Shown here piece by piece: positions 10,556 to 24,325 of a stretch of DNA of 64,000 nucleotides. This DNA is from Aurifilum marmelostoma (Eukaryota > Ascomycota > Sordariomycetes > Diaporthales > Cryphonectriaceae), in NCBI GenBank assembly GCA_027559495.1, contig JAMXSV010000026.1:806001-870000 (forward strand). Reading direction: 5' to 3'. A program made the position numbers and the translations under genes. Each line of letters opens with the position of its first letter. Position 1 is the stretch's first letter. The notes under the pieces are model-generated. The model saw nothing but the letters and a program-made list of their open reading frames with translations, was not told the origin of the DNA and did no database searches.

Positions 10556-12592
10556 CGGGTCTCGCTAACTTGAGTGTGTGGAAACAAAAGACAGATTTAG
10601 GGCGCCCGTTGCGACCTGGCGTTTCCTCCTAGAGTGCGCATTCGGTGGTATGTTTTGTTTGCTTCTCCCGGATTCAGTGATTAGGTTGTGGGTAACTTCG
10701 TTTTGTGTGCTTGTTCGTGGATGTGGAGGTGTGTGTCAAGGTTGTAGCAGAAACTTGTTCATGAATGTGCCTAGATTTCGATCAATCCTGGCTTCGAACT
10801 TGGTTGAAGAAGGGGGATGGGACTTCACTCTGCCGTGACTGCAAGGAGGTTGGTCTGTTTGAAGACAGCTTTGATAAGAGACTTTGCTGCAATGCTAGAG
10901 ATCTGTTGTCATGTGGAAAGGGGGGGGGGCGCTTTCTTGCGCAACACAGCGAATGTGGATTGACACTGCAGTCGGTCGGATTGCATTTGTGGTGGGAGAG
11001 TGACAAGGACGCCAGTCCTTGCAGACCGGTAAGTCTCGTGGCATAGACGAGATGAAGGCTTGCAGGAAACTTTGAGAAGCAGGAGCGCTCTCAGGTGACA
11101 AGGTCGGAGTGTGCCCCGTCTAGGATGCTGCTGTTGTTTCCATGTGTCTATCTTGGAGTGAGCATCGTGAGGTACACTTGCGGATGTACGTGTTGATTCA
11201 ACCAAAATTTGGGCGCAAGTCCCGACCGAAAAAGAAATAAAGAGGAAGAGACCACACCGCTAGATACTAGACCTTGGTGGACGAAAAGTTTCCTTCATTC
11301 CAACTGTCTCTGGGAGGAAAAGGGGAGGACACTCATCACACGGCACTTTCCCCTCGTCACATGCTTTCCGGGCAAAACAACTGCGAGAGTCCAACTACCT
11401 CCTTGACCCTCCGCAACTCACATGAGAAGAAGCATGATCATCCCTCGGCTCCCATACTCTACATTACACGGCTCATCGTGTGCTCGCCGGCGTTCCCAGC
11501 GCATTCTACCCTCAGACCCCGCCTCCGCCCCTCCGCCCAATGTATCGAGTACTTGGGAGCCTTCCCCCCGCCAGTGCCATCGCCTTCAGCGCCGGTGCTA
11601 CTAGCTCGGCGTCACTAAGAGCAGAGAGCTCGGTACATCGACTTGACAGGAGTGACATCCGGCAATGACTGTCACCACGCCGGACAAGCCCAGGGGATCA
11701 CGAGCAACGGAACGCTCGCTGACGCGGACTCATCGAACGTGTAGGCTCGAAATAAAGTTTCCAAGTGCGTTCTGGCTGTCGTGGCCCCGAACCGGTCGCT
11801 GAATGATCACCGCACTTGGTGCCCAAGGCTAGAGGCACGAGACAAAGAGCAGCGGGGACGTTGGGCCTAAGCGTAGGATATTCAACGGACCTGGTGTTGG
11901 TCGCTTTGGTGTCGGCAGAAGCAAGCTGGCATCTCATGCCGGACTTGTGTTCCGGCCAACGCGCCTGAACAACATCCCTGAGGATCTCGATGACAAGACG
12001 AGCGTCTATGCATTCGGGCTGGACAGACGATGATGAATTACATGACCATATCCGGCCTGTGCAGGTGGCAGGGCTTGGCCTCGCGTCTCACATGCGTCTC
12101 ATTGTTGCCGGGGCTAGAAGGTCAGCGATGTTGCCTGCTCCCCGGCTCGACAACTGCTGAGGTAGGTACTTTTGTAGTCAACCTCTGGACTGGTCGTTGG
12201 CAGGAAATCTGGGATTTCATCCTGGGGATCCCTGAAGTGGTGGCGACAAGATGAGTGCGTTTGCGTCGTACCAAGATGATTCTGGAAGATGGGGAAGATC
12301 AGGACTCTCTTTCAATAGACTGGAGTAAGTAATCACCTTGTCCTGTCTTCTGATACTAGCTGGAACTGAGAGGATATTAGTGTCACAGGTAAAAATGTTT
12401 GCATAACTATGGGCAGTAAAGAACACATAATTCTTTCCTGTTTTTTGGTGTTTGGTTCTCAACCAGTCGAGCACATTTCAAAGCAGCCACCAGTTCTACA
12501 GACTTGGAATAATGATAGAATCGTTTGATGAATGATTAATTACCACCAAAGCCGCCATTCATACATAGCAGTACCAACACATAATGAAGAAC

Positions 12593-12617
12593 AAAAAAAA
12601 AAAAAAAAAAAAAAAAA
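12593..12617 (+). repeat. Poly-A tract (25 A)
   Basis: A run of 25 A in the first gene desert, preceded by a locally AT-rich stretch. No coding gene or element boundary is visible beside it. Confidence 0.85.
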
Positions 12618-15600
12618 CAAATTGTTCACTACTTTGCATGCCACCGTTTCGGGTCCTGTCCGCCCCCCTCACAAGCCTCCCCAGGCCACTTTCCGTCTCT
12701 GGCCCAAAAAGTCCTCAGGGCGCACATCAAGCGGCCAAGCTATAGATAGCCCGGAGTGAATAGTGCGCGACGATGGCGTCGAGGCTGCCCTGATGGTGTG
12801 CTGGGGAGCGCCCGTCTTTTGCTGGGCTCAACATTTCGTCTCGATGGTCTTGGTAATCCCCCCCGGGGGGGCGGATTGATATGGTCTCCGCAGCCCTAAC
12901 CCTGTCCCTATCACTGTCCTCCCCAGGACGCGCATGTGAGAATCTTGGTCTCGTGAGAACACACAAGACAAGGGAACATGAGATGGTCTGACTACGGCCG
13001 GAAGCAGTAAATCACATGCTTGGAGTTGTTTTTGTCTCCACACGTGCAATTTTCCCTTGGCTGGACGCGGGGCGGCTGGCTGCTCGATGAAGCGAGTGAT
13101 GAGAGTGGAATGGGGGGGGATATTGCCTGCAGGACACGACAGCTAAGGCCAACCCCGCGAGCTCACACAGAGGGGGGAGGGGCACAGGCTGAGCGGATAG
13201 CCCGAGGATGTAACCCCTTGCGAGACATGTAGATACGTACCTTGAGTACCTGAAGGTGGTGGTGGTGGTTGGGAGGGAAGGGGGGGGGGGCTGCACGAAT
13301 ATATCTTACAGTTTTATTTCTTTACATTGGTCAGATTAACCAAAAAGGGCAATACGGGTTTTCCCTGTCCTCCTCACAAAACGCCGATGGCTGCTGAAAA
13401 AGATTGGCTGCTGCCTGGAGAAAGAAAAAAAAAAGTTGTCGGGCTTTGAGGAGATCAATCGCAAGTGGTGGAAGCAGGTAGTAATTATTAGTACGTCAGT
13501 CGCTTTCGCACGTAACCAAGTTTTTTTTTCTTTATTCCCCCCTCCCCTCCCCCCTCTGCCCCTCACCGCAATTCTTTTATTCCCTGGGACCAGAGTTCAG
13601 CTCGTCGCGGGCTCTCCTCTCAGCAGCGCAGGTGCTAGACGGGGCCTAGTCGGGTGACAAAGTAATTACCGTCGGCTGGCCACTTTTGGGGGGGGGGGGG
13701 GTGGTCAACCAAACGGCGATTGGTCTCCCCCTCTGCTGGATTGAGATACGGTATGTAACGCTGCAAGCAGTCGACATGGGCGGGGACGGAGTGTCTGTCA
13801 TATTGGCAACTCTCCACGTCACATCCTCAGAAGAAAACCCTGTCAATCTTGGCGAGACAACATAAAAAAATAAATTAAAAATAAAAAAAAAAAAAAAAGG
13901 CGGGATCTGCAGGTGACAGAAACAAAAGAGGGGGTGAGAAGTGGGCGGCGACAAGGACAAGACACAACCCACAAAAAAAAAAAAAGGCGACATATCACAA
14001 ATTGTTCAGCTCATGTCGGATCAAGCCAAATCTGGGTCCCCTCAAAACGTCCCCGATCCCACTGTTGTTGTTGGTAACCAGGGCGGGAAGAGGGGGAAAA
14101 GAGAAAATGTTCCGACTTCCCACTTGGTGCCCAATTGACTCCCAACCACCACCAACTGAAACCAGACAGATCTGATCAATCAGAGTGGCGATTTACGAGG
14201 TTGTCGGGGCCAAGGGACTTTAGCAAAAGGAGGCAGGTATTTAAATTTTCCGCTCCGCGACTCTTCTTGCAGACATAATTACACACATTTATTTTCCTTT
14301 GTCTCTTGACATTTGTAAACGACAGATTGTGATTGATCGCAATTGGGAATCTGGTGACCCACAGTGCTCTTGAGTGGTTGGGCCAATAGTCTCACACGAT
14401 TTGGTCGATGGGTTTCCTGTTTGGGTCGGCTCAGAGGGCGGGTTGTAATTAATTGGGGGGGGGGGGGGAAAGTCTGCTTGACTAGGCAGGTTTTATTCCT
14501 CAGGCTCGGCCGTGTTTACCTCTTTCTTGCATCACATACATAACAAATATGTAAAGTATATATGACAAGTGTTTTTCTTTTCTTTTCTTTTCTTTTTTTC
14601 TTTTTTGCTCTCTCTTTTCTCTTTCTCTGCCAACCATCAATTGTGGCGAGAGTAAGAACAGAAAGTGACAGCTGCAGGAGACAAGAGACAAATCAAGGAA
14701 GCAGACCCATTCATTCATTTGTACCGATATTACAACCGAGACACACACAACATAAGTACCACAATCTAGAACCTGTTTTCAGGTAAGCAGAACCCGCGGC
14801 TCCCGCCCCACCACACCTACCAGACTACTACCCCCCTTCTCTCTCTCTCTCTCATACCCCGTTGTCTTGTTGCTGACGACGACTTTTACCCGGGTCTGAG
14901 ACGACTTATTTTTTTTTTTTTTGTTGTGTGTGTGCGTTTAATGGACTACAAGTGAGTGGCTTGTGGGAGCGGATACTAGACCTATTACGACGACCGTTGG
15001 GCAGCAAGACTCAGCGGGGAAGAGGGATGGCAAAAAGAGGAGTTGGGGGGGGGGGGGAGGGGGGAACATTTACCTCACGATTTAGGAGGGGACAGAGGTG
15101 GCCCAGGCGTGATGATGGTTCGTGGGGAATCTCCTTGTCCAGGACTCTCTCTGGACCTTCCTTTCTTCCCACTCTTTTTTGTCTGGTCACGATGTTTCCC
15201 GATGCGGGTTGTGGGGAGAAGGCAAGGGAGAGCCCGCCCCCTCCTCATCGTTCATGACCGACACCCTATCGGCTAAACAAGAGAGGGAATCACACAGCAC
15301 TCGGCCCCGACGCTCGCCTTGTCTCCCGCTTCCGACCCTCTCAACCTTCCTAGAAGGGACGGTTGAGGCAAGCTGACATCCTCATGAAGGATTCCTCAGC
15401 GCGAACCGGTGAGCAGCTCAGCAGCCCGCGCCCGGGCGGACCACAGCCGATGAGGGGGGGGGGGTGTTCTCTGTTTCTTCTCCCATCTGTCGTCGACCCA
15501 CACTTGGAGGAGTCCCTTGAGGGTGGGGGATGGAGGGCACGCGAGCGCACGGGGAAACGTGCAGGCGTCCTCTGTGTCCTTTGATCATCTCGTCAGCATT

Positions 15601-18600
15601 CCGAGCAGCTGCAGGATGGGGGGGAAAAAACCTCTGCTGAGCACATAGGCGGGTTGTGGGCACCTAGCCAGAACAGGGATCGTGGGTAAGTCGTGCCATC
15701 AAAAGAGTCGGCGAGTGTCATCAATCTGGAGGGGAGGGCCGTGTCGTCTTTCCTTGCTCAGGGTATTTCTCGGCTTTAAGACGGCCATGCGGTCAGCAGC
15801 GCGCAACGAGGCACACCGGAAGCCAGGTTTTCTCGCTACGGCCTTAAGCAGCCCGTTCCCCACACAGCTTCGCGAAGTGATTGTGGGCTGTTTAATCTCC
15901 CAGTCCTCCATCGTCAGAGCGTCGATGTGTGCTTATGGGGGAGCAAGGAAGGGAGGTTGTGGCGGCGGACATTGGAGCTCCAGAGCGCTTGGTCGGTCCC
16001 GAAACATCTCAACGGGAGGGGGCGAGGGGCAACCAGCGTGGCCTGGGAACACCGTACGCGTTTGAGGAGGGATTATAACCAGATCTCTCGCTTGACCGGT
16101 CAAGCCATCGTGTTCACGTCATCTTTGACTGATGTACTTGGTGGTGAGGGAGACGCGTTCATCTGCTGGCAAGGCAAGCACTTTGAGGGAGAGGAAGTCG
16201 GCGTGACCTTCACACCAATTGCGCGGCGAGGCAACCGACTGGGAAGAGAACAACTCTGGCGCCGAGTTGGAAAGCTGGGTACTTGTGTGTACGCAGACGC
16301 GAGTCTGTGCTCGGCGTTCCTTGTGCCCAGGTGAAGTAAACAAGTACCTGCTACAAGACACAGCTACAGAGCACACACTCGGAAAAAGAGAGAAGGGTCT
16401 GCAGCTACATCAAGCGATATCCGTACATCTCCACATACGCGCACACTTTTTCTAAATATACATGTCTCCTCCCTTCCTGGCCCTGTACCCCGTGTCACCC
16501 AACGGGAGCTCCGACTGGCGCGGTGTCACCACATTCGAGGCTTCCGAGTGGATTCCCAGCAGGCAGGTTCCGCTGGCTGGGGGGATCATAGTGCCGGGGA
16601 GGTTGTGTATCCTGAACACAAAGGTGTAACGATGAATTGACGTTTTCCGTCTCTCGTTCTTCATCTCAAAGAGGCTGATGGGCGGAACAGGGCGGAAAAG
16701 AGCACAATTTCCGAATCATCCGTTTTTCTCCCTACAACATCTGGCTATCTGACAAAGTGATACGAGGACGGCGATGGTCTCGCATCTGACGTTACCGTTG
16801 GACACCGACGTGTGTCAGTCTTGTCCTGATAGAGCAAGGCTGTCGCCGCGCTCCCCTGCTGCGAGCTGTTGCGACGTGTGTGACGATTGGGCCTCCTTCT
16901 CACCACCCCCCCCCCCCCCTTCTTTACCTTTGCCTTCCAAGAATGTTCGAGAAGAGTAAGCGGGATGATGGTAGGGGTAGGGATGTAAGAAGCAAAGCAA
17001 GGTGGGTCTCGGCTGGCGTACAATCGTGCAACGGTTCTTTGGAGGTTTGTGTCTCTTGCAAGTGTTACATTCTCGAGAAGGGTCCGTATCAACCACTAAT
17101 TCGTTCTGGGCCACATGGGGGAAATTCGTAGGGTCTTAGTTGAGGCACAAAGATAGGGAGATTTACAAAGGAAGCATTCTCTCGTTACTAGGGTTGCATG
17201 TAAGTGTCGTGATGGTTCACTCGGAGAGAGCAATTGTGAACAGAGATTAATCAATATTCAAACATGTGATGAGAGAGGACACAAAGGGTATCACTGGTGT
17301 TCAGTACCATTGGCCGTCACCGAAATACGTGGTACCCGGATGGACAAGTTTCCTGTCCCACCGGGTCTGTGGTACGCCGGAAGATTTGGTGGTGGGCTTT
17401 GTGCGATATGTGGTGTACCCAGTGGGCGTAATGGTGATGGCACGCTAGAAACGGCTGGTGCTCTCTCTGTGTCTTCATCCTCGAAGTTCGGCATCTATGC
17501 AGACTGTAAACTTGTCTAACCATATGGATTCCATCACAAACTTGGGTACGGTTCCTATGTGTTGAGGTTCCAGAATGAAGACAATGGCACAAGACGCCGT
17601 GTTTGAGCGGACCCCAAAGACATGAACTCCAGGCATACCTTTTACCTTGTTTGTTCTTCTCATCAATTACTCTTCATGACCATGCGTCTCCTGCCTGTTG
17701 TGCAAGCCTCATTAGATAGTAATTAATACTTACTGAGCCCTATTACCTTCTAACGCCCAGACCCCCAACCACTCATTATCTGACCTGCGCACAATCAGGC
17801 TTTACAGCATGCAAGAAACAATCACACGCCCACCCCACGAGATGTGATTCAGATCTTCCCATACCTGCATGACTAGACGGGCCCAAGAGTGAGGGGGAAA
17901 TGTGTTTGTGGCGCGTCAGCCCAGCCCAGCCACCATGTCCTCCCTTCTCGACCTCCTCCCCTTCCTCTCTTCCCATAGACCCCTGGGTAACCCGGTCGCT
18001 TTCGGTGCTTTTTCTTCCTTTCGTTTTTTTTTTTCTTTTTTTTCTTCTCTTCTTCTTCTACTAAAAGATGAGCACTTTTGAGCCAGCCAACCGACAACGC
18101 CCCATTCGTGTCACAAAAAACATGGCTGACTGCGACCAAGCTGATGGTTCGCCCGCATCACATCTTTACTTCCCGCGCCCGAGAAGGCGTCTCCGAGATC
18201 GACCGGGGACGGGGCGTTACCAAGGGGGCGTGGTCGAGGGGAACATTGGGCAGGAATGAAAAAAGAAAAGAGAGAAAAAGAAAAGTCTCAACCGGCGAGG
18301 CGGCTTGGGCTGCCGTGAAACGATGGGGGGGGGGGACTACACATGGACAACGTAGTATCATTCATGCAAAAATACTTGTAAAGGCCTGGGCAAGGACTCC
18401 GTCCAAGGTGACATTATCGGCGACGCTTTGGAGAAGAATGTCACACACCATGGAGGATGGGAGAGGGGGGGGGAGAGGGGGGGATGAGACGGGTGAGGTT
18501 GCATACGGGCGAGCTAAGGTAGCCAAAGAAGCGACCCTCCAGTTCGCTAATCGAGGCGTCCCTAATATCTATCGCTTGTTCGCCTTGTTTTCCCCGCCTC

Positions 18601-21600
18601 TCTGTATGTCTCTTCTGTTCTTTTTCTTCTTCTTTTTCTCCCGCTGAATTCTAACCAGTGATGGTGTCCTGAATGTGAAGGGGAAGAAGGAGAAAAAAAA
18701 AAGTAAACAGAAATAAATAGAGGTGACAAGACGCGGGCCGCTCGCAGCTCTGACTGGACATGGGAAATTCCGCCTGTACGGGACTGTAGCAGATGGCCGC
18801 TGGTAGGTTGGCTAGGCATGTAAGGGTGGTGGGCTGAAGTTGGGGTGGCTGGCTGGCTTGGGGCCTGTTGGTCTTGTTCGTTTGGCGATCCGCTGTCATC
18901 GATCTGAAATGTGCCGCAATCTCATCAGATTAGCGAGGTGAGATCGGGCCCAAGACAGCTGAACTTTGTTTTCTTTTTTTCTTCCTTTCCATTTTGCTTT
19001 TTCTTTGCTTCCCGGTCCGTTCCTTGGGATAATTATTATGTGACCCCCACCCTTTCACCTTTCATCATCATTATTATATTATTATTATAGTCGGCGCCGA
19101 AAACTACAAGAGGAAAGAAAACACAATATTCGAAGTGCCATTATTTGCCCTAGACTGGGAATAATTCTTTTCGGTCTATTTTGTATCATGAAACAAAACA
19201 GCGTTACTTCTTGACTTAGCCGTCTATCTGCAGGCGCATTGTCCTCCGTGCCATGCATGCCCCCAGAGAGGAAGAGTAAAACAAGGGACCGCTTTTCCGA
19301 TGTCTGTCGGTACGAGAGAGAGAGAGAGAGAGAGAGATAGAAGAGAGGGGTGTCGCATAGTACCACTATGGTGTAATTGTAATGGGGGTGCGGAGGAGGG
19401 ACGAGACAAGACATACTATGTACAGACCCTGACCTTCTTTTCCTTCTCTCTCACCCCTGCTGCAACTCACTGGAAAAGATCTGTGGCGGAGAGAGGCAGA
19501 GACAGGATAGATTGGCCCGTGCATGGGCCTCTCCTTGCCTTCCAATCAGATTTTCTCAACCCAGGCCCCCGGGTCACCGATGCCCGCAGAGGTGCGTGAT
19601 CTGGTCTTGCTTGGCTGCGCTGGGGAGGTCTCTGGGACGAAAGCGAAAGGGGGGTTACATCGTGCAGGCGCCTAAAAAGAACGGCACTACTACTTATGGT
19701 ACTTGGTGTGGAGTGATGGCGACGGACGTCCATGTAGCCCGTTGCATGCATTTTTCCAAGTAAGCCGTCACTCTTTTTTTCCTCTCTTTTGCAGGACTGA
19801 CATCAGAGGGCGATGGAGAAGGAAAGGATCATCACAGGACAGAGAAGATGTGCCCCTAAGTGTGTGCATGAGCAAGCAGCAGATCATCTCCATGAGCTTT
19901 GCACAAAGTTTGTTGATCAACGATGATGATCTTCCGTCTCCTTCCCTGCTTGAAAGCAAGAGGGAATGAAGAGGGTGTCTTTCTCTTTTGCCCTTCTTTT
20001 CTTCTTCTTTCTTGCTGCCAAGGGTTGCCACCCCCCCCCCCCCCCGCGCCCCCCGGGATGATCCCCAGATGTCCCAGTCCCTTGGTAACGCGGTGAGCTG
20101 GCGCGGTGAGGCATACAGGGAGAAGGAGGGATCCACCATCGTCACTAGTGGGTGCCCGCTTCCGCTGTGGTCTTCATGCGATCTCTCTCTCTCTCTTTCC
20201 CCCCCCCTCCTTCCTCACCGGTGGGGGGATCTTTCAGATGCATCGAGGCCTACCATGGTATTATGTGGTGCTTATGTTACTCGAGTGTTCTAGACTCACA
20301 GCCACTCAATCTGAAGATGTAGTCACGAAGGGAAATCGACAGGTCATTCATGGATGGGTGATGCATCGAGGAAGGAGGAGAAGGAGGTTCTTTCCTGGTG
20401 GTGGAGAGGGAAAGAGGGTCCCCAGCGCGATCGGATCGGTGAGCGGGAGTGGCTGGATGGGGCCTGCCTCCCTTCCTCCCTCTTCCCTCTTCTGGGTTGA
20501 AATCGATCGGAGCATACTATGTACTGTAGTTTCTTTTCCCCCTGCTACCAAGTATGAGATTGTTTTTTCCCCTTCCTTCTTCTTTTCCTAATGACCGAGG
20601 TGAGACAAGAGCTGTACGGCATCTGCACTCCGCTCAAGCCAGCATATCGCCAAGCCCCTCATCTTTACTGAATGAGGAAAACCGGTGAAGAAGGAGAGAG
20701 GAAGTTGGGGGTCGGGGGGGGGGCGGCGGCGGAAGGGCAAGAAGAGCGAGGGTACGATCTCATGCGCGATCCCGACAGTGTGGGTCAGCGAGATCTGCTC
20801 AACTGAGCCGCCCTACCCGCCAGACCGGTCGACCGTTCCCTCCCATCCTCGTTGCGCCTCATTTCCTCTCCTCTCCCACATTCATTCTCACCACCTCCCC
20901 CCCCCCCCCAAGATCACTAGGACATCGCAAAAGTAATGCATGTAACTACGGGCTGACGCCATCTTCTCTCCTTGGTCAGACGAGGAGGTGGAGGAGTGAG
21001 TGCGGGGCGTTGATCTGGCCCGGATGTGGACTGGGATCCGCCCACCTGGTGGGGACTTGTTCAAGCCCTCTCCCTCCCTCTTCTTGTTGGGCGTGAATCT
21101 TGGTACAAAAAGTACAGGTCGTGCTGAAATGGGACTCCGAAGGGCGGTCTGTGGTGGTTGGGAAGGAGGGGGGGGGGGGAGGGGGTCCGGTGTGAGAACT
21201 TGTGTGGGGGTTACCTCCTTTTTTTTTCCTGCTTGGATATATCACAGCATGTACCATGATCATCGTGTCACCCAAAAGCCAGGCACTGGGCCCAGCGTTT
21301 GGGCTTGAGGAGCGGCATGAATAAGACGGGGCCTGGACGGGGCGCGGCCGGAGGAAGCAGAAGCAGGAGGAGGGGACCTCACAACGGGCTGGAGAAAGCG
21401 CCAGGTCTGATTGACGACTCTTTCTGAATATAGACTGAGCCTTGTTCCGTTGGTTTGCCGTGTGTGAAGCCCGGGATCCAGGAACAATCTGAGCTGAAAC
21501 TTGTTCGGAGGTGAAAAGAAACACGAGGCCGTGCCCTGCTTGGATGGCGAAGAAGAAGAAGAAGAAAAGGCCCTGGCTTCTTTGCTTGTTTCATTTCTTT

Positions 21601-22144
21601 TCTTTTCTTCTCTTCCTTCCGACCCCCTCCATGTAGACAATGGGCGCAGAATGAGGAAGATGGGTGGTGCGGGAGATACGTGCTCCATTTGGATAGCTTG
21701 TACGACAGCGGCCAGCGTTCCGCTCGTCAAACCTCACCGGTCACCTCAGCCCTCTTTTGTAAAAATGCAGGAAAAAAAATAATACTGAGAAGAATAAAGA
21801 ATCCAACGGATCAACGCATTCCCGGCAGCCTTATCTCACCCACAGAGGCATCCCATCTCCAATGCCCATCGCCGTCATCGATTCCGAACAAACCACCCCT
21901 CCCCCTCCCCCTGCCCCCCCCCCTTCCAAAAAAGGCGAGAAAATTATATGCCCATCAATACGGGCCGCTAGTCAAGCCGTTGTGCGATGGCAGCACAGAG
22001 ACATACAGACAGCAGATAAGTTGAGACGATCATACAAATCCTCGGTGATCCCATCATCCGGGTTCTCTCTGGTCCTACGTGGTACGATATAGTCTCATGA
22101 AGTTGGGATGTAGTTACAATTCTTGTCGGAACTTGCCGTCAAAG

Positions 22145-22175
<31 letters not shown>
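22145..22175 (+). repeat. Poly-A tract (31 A)
   Basis: The longest mononucleotide run in the window, 31 A. Its exact length is likely uncertain in the assembly and variable between isolates. Confidence 0.85.
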
Positions 22176-22178
<3 letters not shown>

Positions 22179-22511
22179 TGGTCGCCAGCATAACTTTTGC
22201 CTCAACAACCTCACTATTGTCTTTTCCCTGACCTCCTTTTCGTTTTCCCGCTGACGAGTGAGAGACATCGCTTGCTGTCTGCCCATGGTCCCCCTCCAAA
22301 CTGGGCAGCAACGAAAGAAAGCAATGTGCTGTTCCCGGTCCCACAGAGTCCTCGTGTTTCACCAAATATAATGAATCCTTCCCCCAATTCGGCGGCATAC
22401 AACGCCCACACCATAACCAAAACCTAACCACCCCCTCCCTCTCCCCGCTAAATCAATCATGATCCGCGCAGGCATCCGTGAATCCATCCATCCATCCCCC
22501 GCCGCCCTGAC

Positions 22512-22534
22512 CCTCTCTCTCTCTCTCTCTCTCT
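22512..22534 (+). repeat. (CT)n microsatellite
   Basis: About eleven CT units lie within a broader pyrimidine-rich segment (22.4-23.3 kb). Confidence 0.85.
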
Positions 22535-22945
22535 ACTTTTGTTACTTGATCCCATGCCATCCACCCTGGTCTTTAGCCCTGATTACCTCCTCCATCGTAC
22601 TTGATCCAGCTGAAGAGAGGAAGGCAAGCAAGGAATAGAGGCCATGCATCGACGCGAGGATGGGTCCCCAGCAGCCCTGGAGGATTACGGTTCAGATCGG
22701 ATCTGATCCGACCCCCGCTTCTGCCCTTGTTACTTATTCCTCCTTCTCGTTTGCCCCCCCCTCCTTCTCCCCATCACCCTTGTACACATGTACAGAAGTA
22801 CTATGGTATTTTTTCCCCCCTACCCCTCCCATCCCCCCTCTTTGCTTCTCCCATAGTATCTGTACTATGTAGAGGATGGTGCGGCCCAGCGAAAGCCACC
22901 CCTCTTCTAGGACATCCCAGCCCATTCATCATCATCTATCTACAC

Positions 22946-22969
22946 TTTTTTTTTTTTTTTTTTTTTTTT
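22946..22969 (+). repeat. Poly-T tract (24 T)
   Basis: A run of 24 T inside the pyrimidine-rich segment about 1.4 kb beyond the 3' end of the Myb gene. Confidence 0.85.
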
Positions 22970-24325
22970 GGTGTAGTAAAAAAGTACCCAGTCCTCAACC
23001 AAACCCCCCCCCTTCCACCCCCCCTTGCTGTCTCTCTTTTTCTTGCTTCTTTCCCCCGCCCGAGATCTGAGATCTGGTTACGTGTTTCCCCCCCCCCTCC
23101 TCTCGCTAAACCTTACGGCCCAACCAAGATCCTTTCATTGCTTCTTCCTGTTCCTTGTGTCTCTTCTCTGTTCCCCCCTGTTTGTCTCTCCGTATGCTTT
23201 ATTTGCCAAACTGTCTCATCTTAAGGTTTTTCGATTTTGATTTTTTTCTTCTTCTCTCTTTTGAACTCTTTCCAACCGTGCCGCTCCCGGCGTTCTGGGT
23301 CACCCATAATCACATCATCAAGCCTCCCTCGTATTTTTTTTTTTAATCTTGTCCATCGTCTCTGGACAAAAGTAATGTAGACCGTCCCGGCGGCCTATCA
23401 GTAGACCACATCTTCCGAGTCCATGGAATGATGACGAGAGACTCTTCCGCCTTTTGTAGTTAGCTCGCAGGAATGCTTGTCTACCAATATTGCTCCGGAC
23501 TTGCCAATAGGTGGAGATGGGAAGGAAGGAAAAGAAAGGAAGAAAGAAAGAAAGAGAAAGAAAGAGCAGGGAAAAGGTCCTTGATCAAGTGTTGGCAGAG
23601 GTCTCTCACATAGCTTCGTCACAAAGGCAATATCTGCTTCAATGCAGGGCCAGCAAATTTTGAAAAAAAAAAAAAAAAGTTCTTGGAATTCTATTTCCTC
23701 CTTCATTATTATGGCTGTGATAATTGTGCGCTGTACAATGTAATTAGGCTATGTTGAGGTTGTACGCAAACATGTAGCAGTATAATTGCTGTAGCAATGA
23801 CAAATGAATCCTGCAAGATAACGGCGAGGTAGGGCCAGCAGCCCAAGACAATTCATCCCACTGAACCCTTCCCTTGTGCAGCAAGGCTGAGTTACATGAA
23901 GTAAATATTGTCCTGTAGCCAGGTGGCCTACCTTGGCGTGTATAGAACAACAGCAAGGAGGAGGGGGAAAACAAACAAGACCAGAAAGTTCAGGAAAAAA
24001 ACCACCTAGGACCAGAAATAGAAACCCCAATAGTCACTCAGGCCGCCGAGTCCTCTGCCTCAGAGAGGTAGGGCCGACGGCGGGTATCTTCAAGCACCAG
24101 AAATCCAATATAATACCCAGAATTAACCGCCATCAGAAATTCAAATGCTCAGGTATTCAAGCCTGGCGTGGCCGGCCCATACTCCAATATTTTGGTCTTC
24201 CCGCTAGCCGTAAAAACTCCGTCCAAATGCAAAAGACACCCGCCCTTTTCCGCCCCACATGTCCCCAAGCCAGGTTTTGTGTGCAAACAGAAAGAGAAGT
24301 GCGAGGGAACATGTTGCTCATCCGT

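Larger units (their letters stand above)
9300..24325. other. Gene desert of about 15 kb, rich in homopolymers and simple repeats
   Basis: I find no convincing coding gene, tRNA, rRNA or transposon relic. The longest frames run through poly-A/T, poly-G/C or CT/GA tracts and translate into low-complexity sequence. Runs of 13 or more G or C occur at 13688, 14455, 15045 and 20031, and long A or T runs at 10533, 12593, 22145 and 22946. CT/GA repeats lie near 14841, 19314 and 22512. A 55-codon ATG frame at 16461 is the least repetitive short frame but has no supporting features. The far end is the 3' flank of the Myb gene. The region may hold long noncoding transcripts or distal regulatory DNA, but nothing in the sequence proves this. 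Confidence 0.6.

Noticed and set aside
16461..16628. Short 55-codon ATG frame in the first desert
   Set aside because: It has a balanced composition but no homologue I recognise and no signal, splice or context support.
22145..22175. Poly-A tract as the tail of a LINE or processed retrogene
   Set aside because: No coding remnant or target-site duplication is visible on either side.
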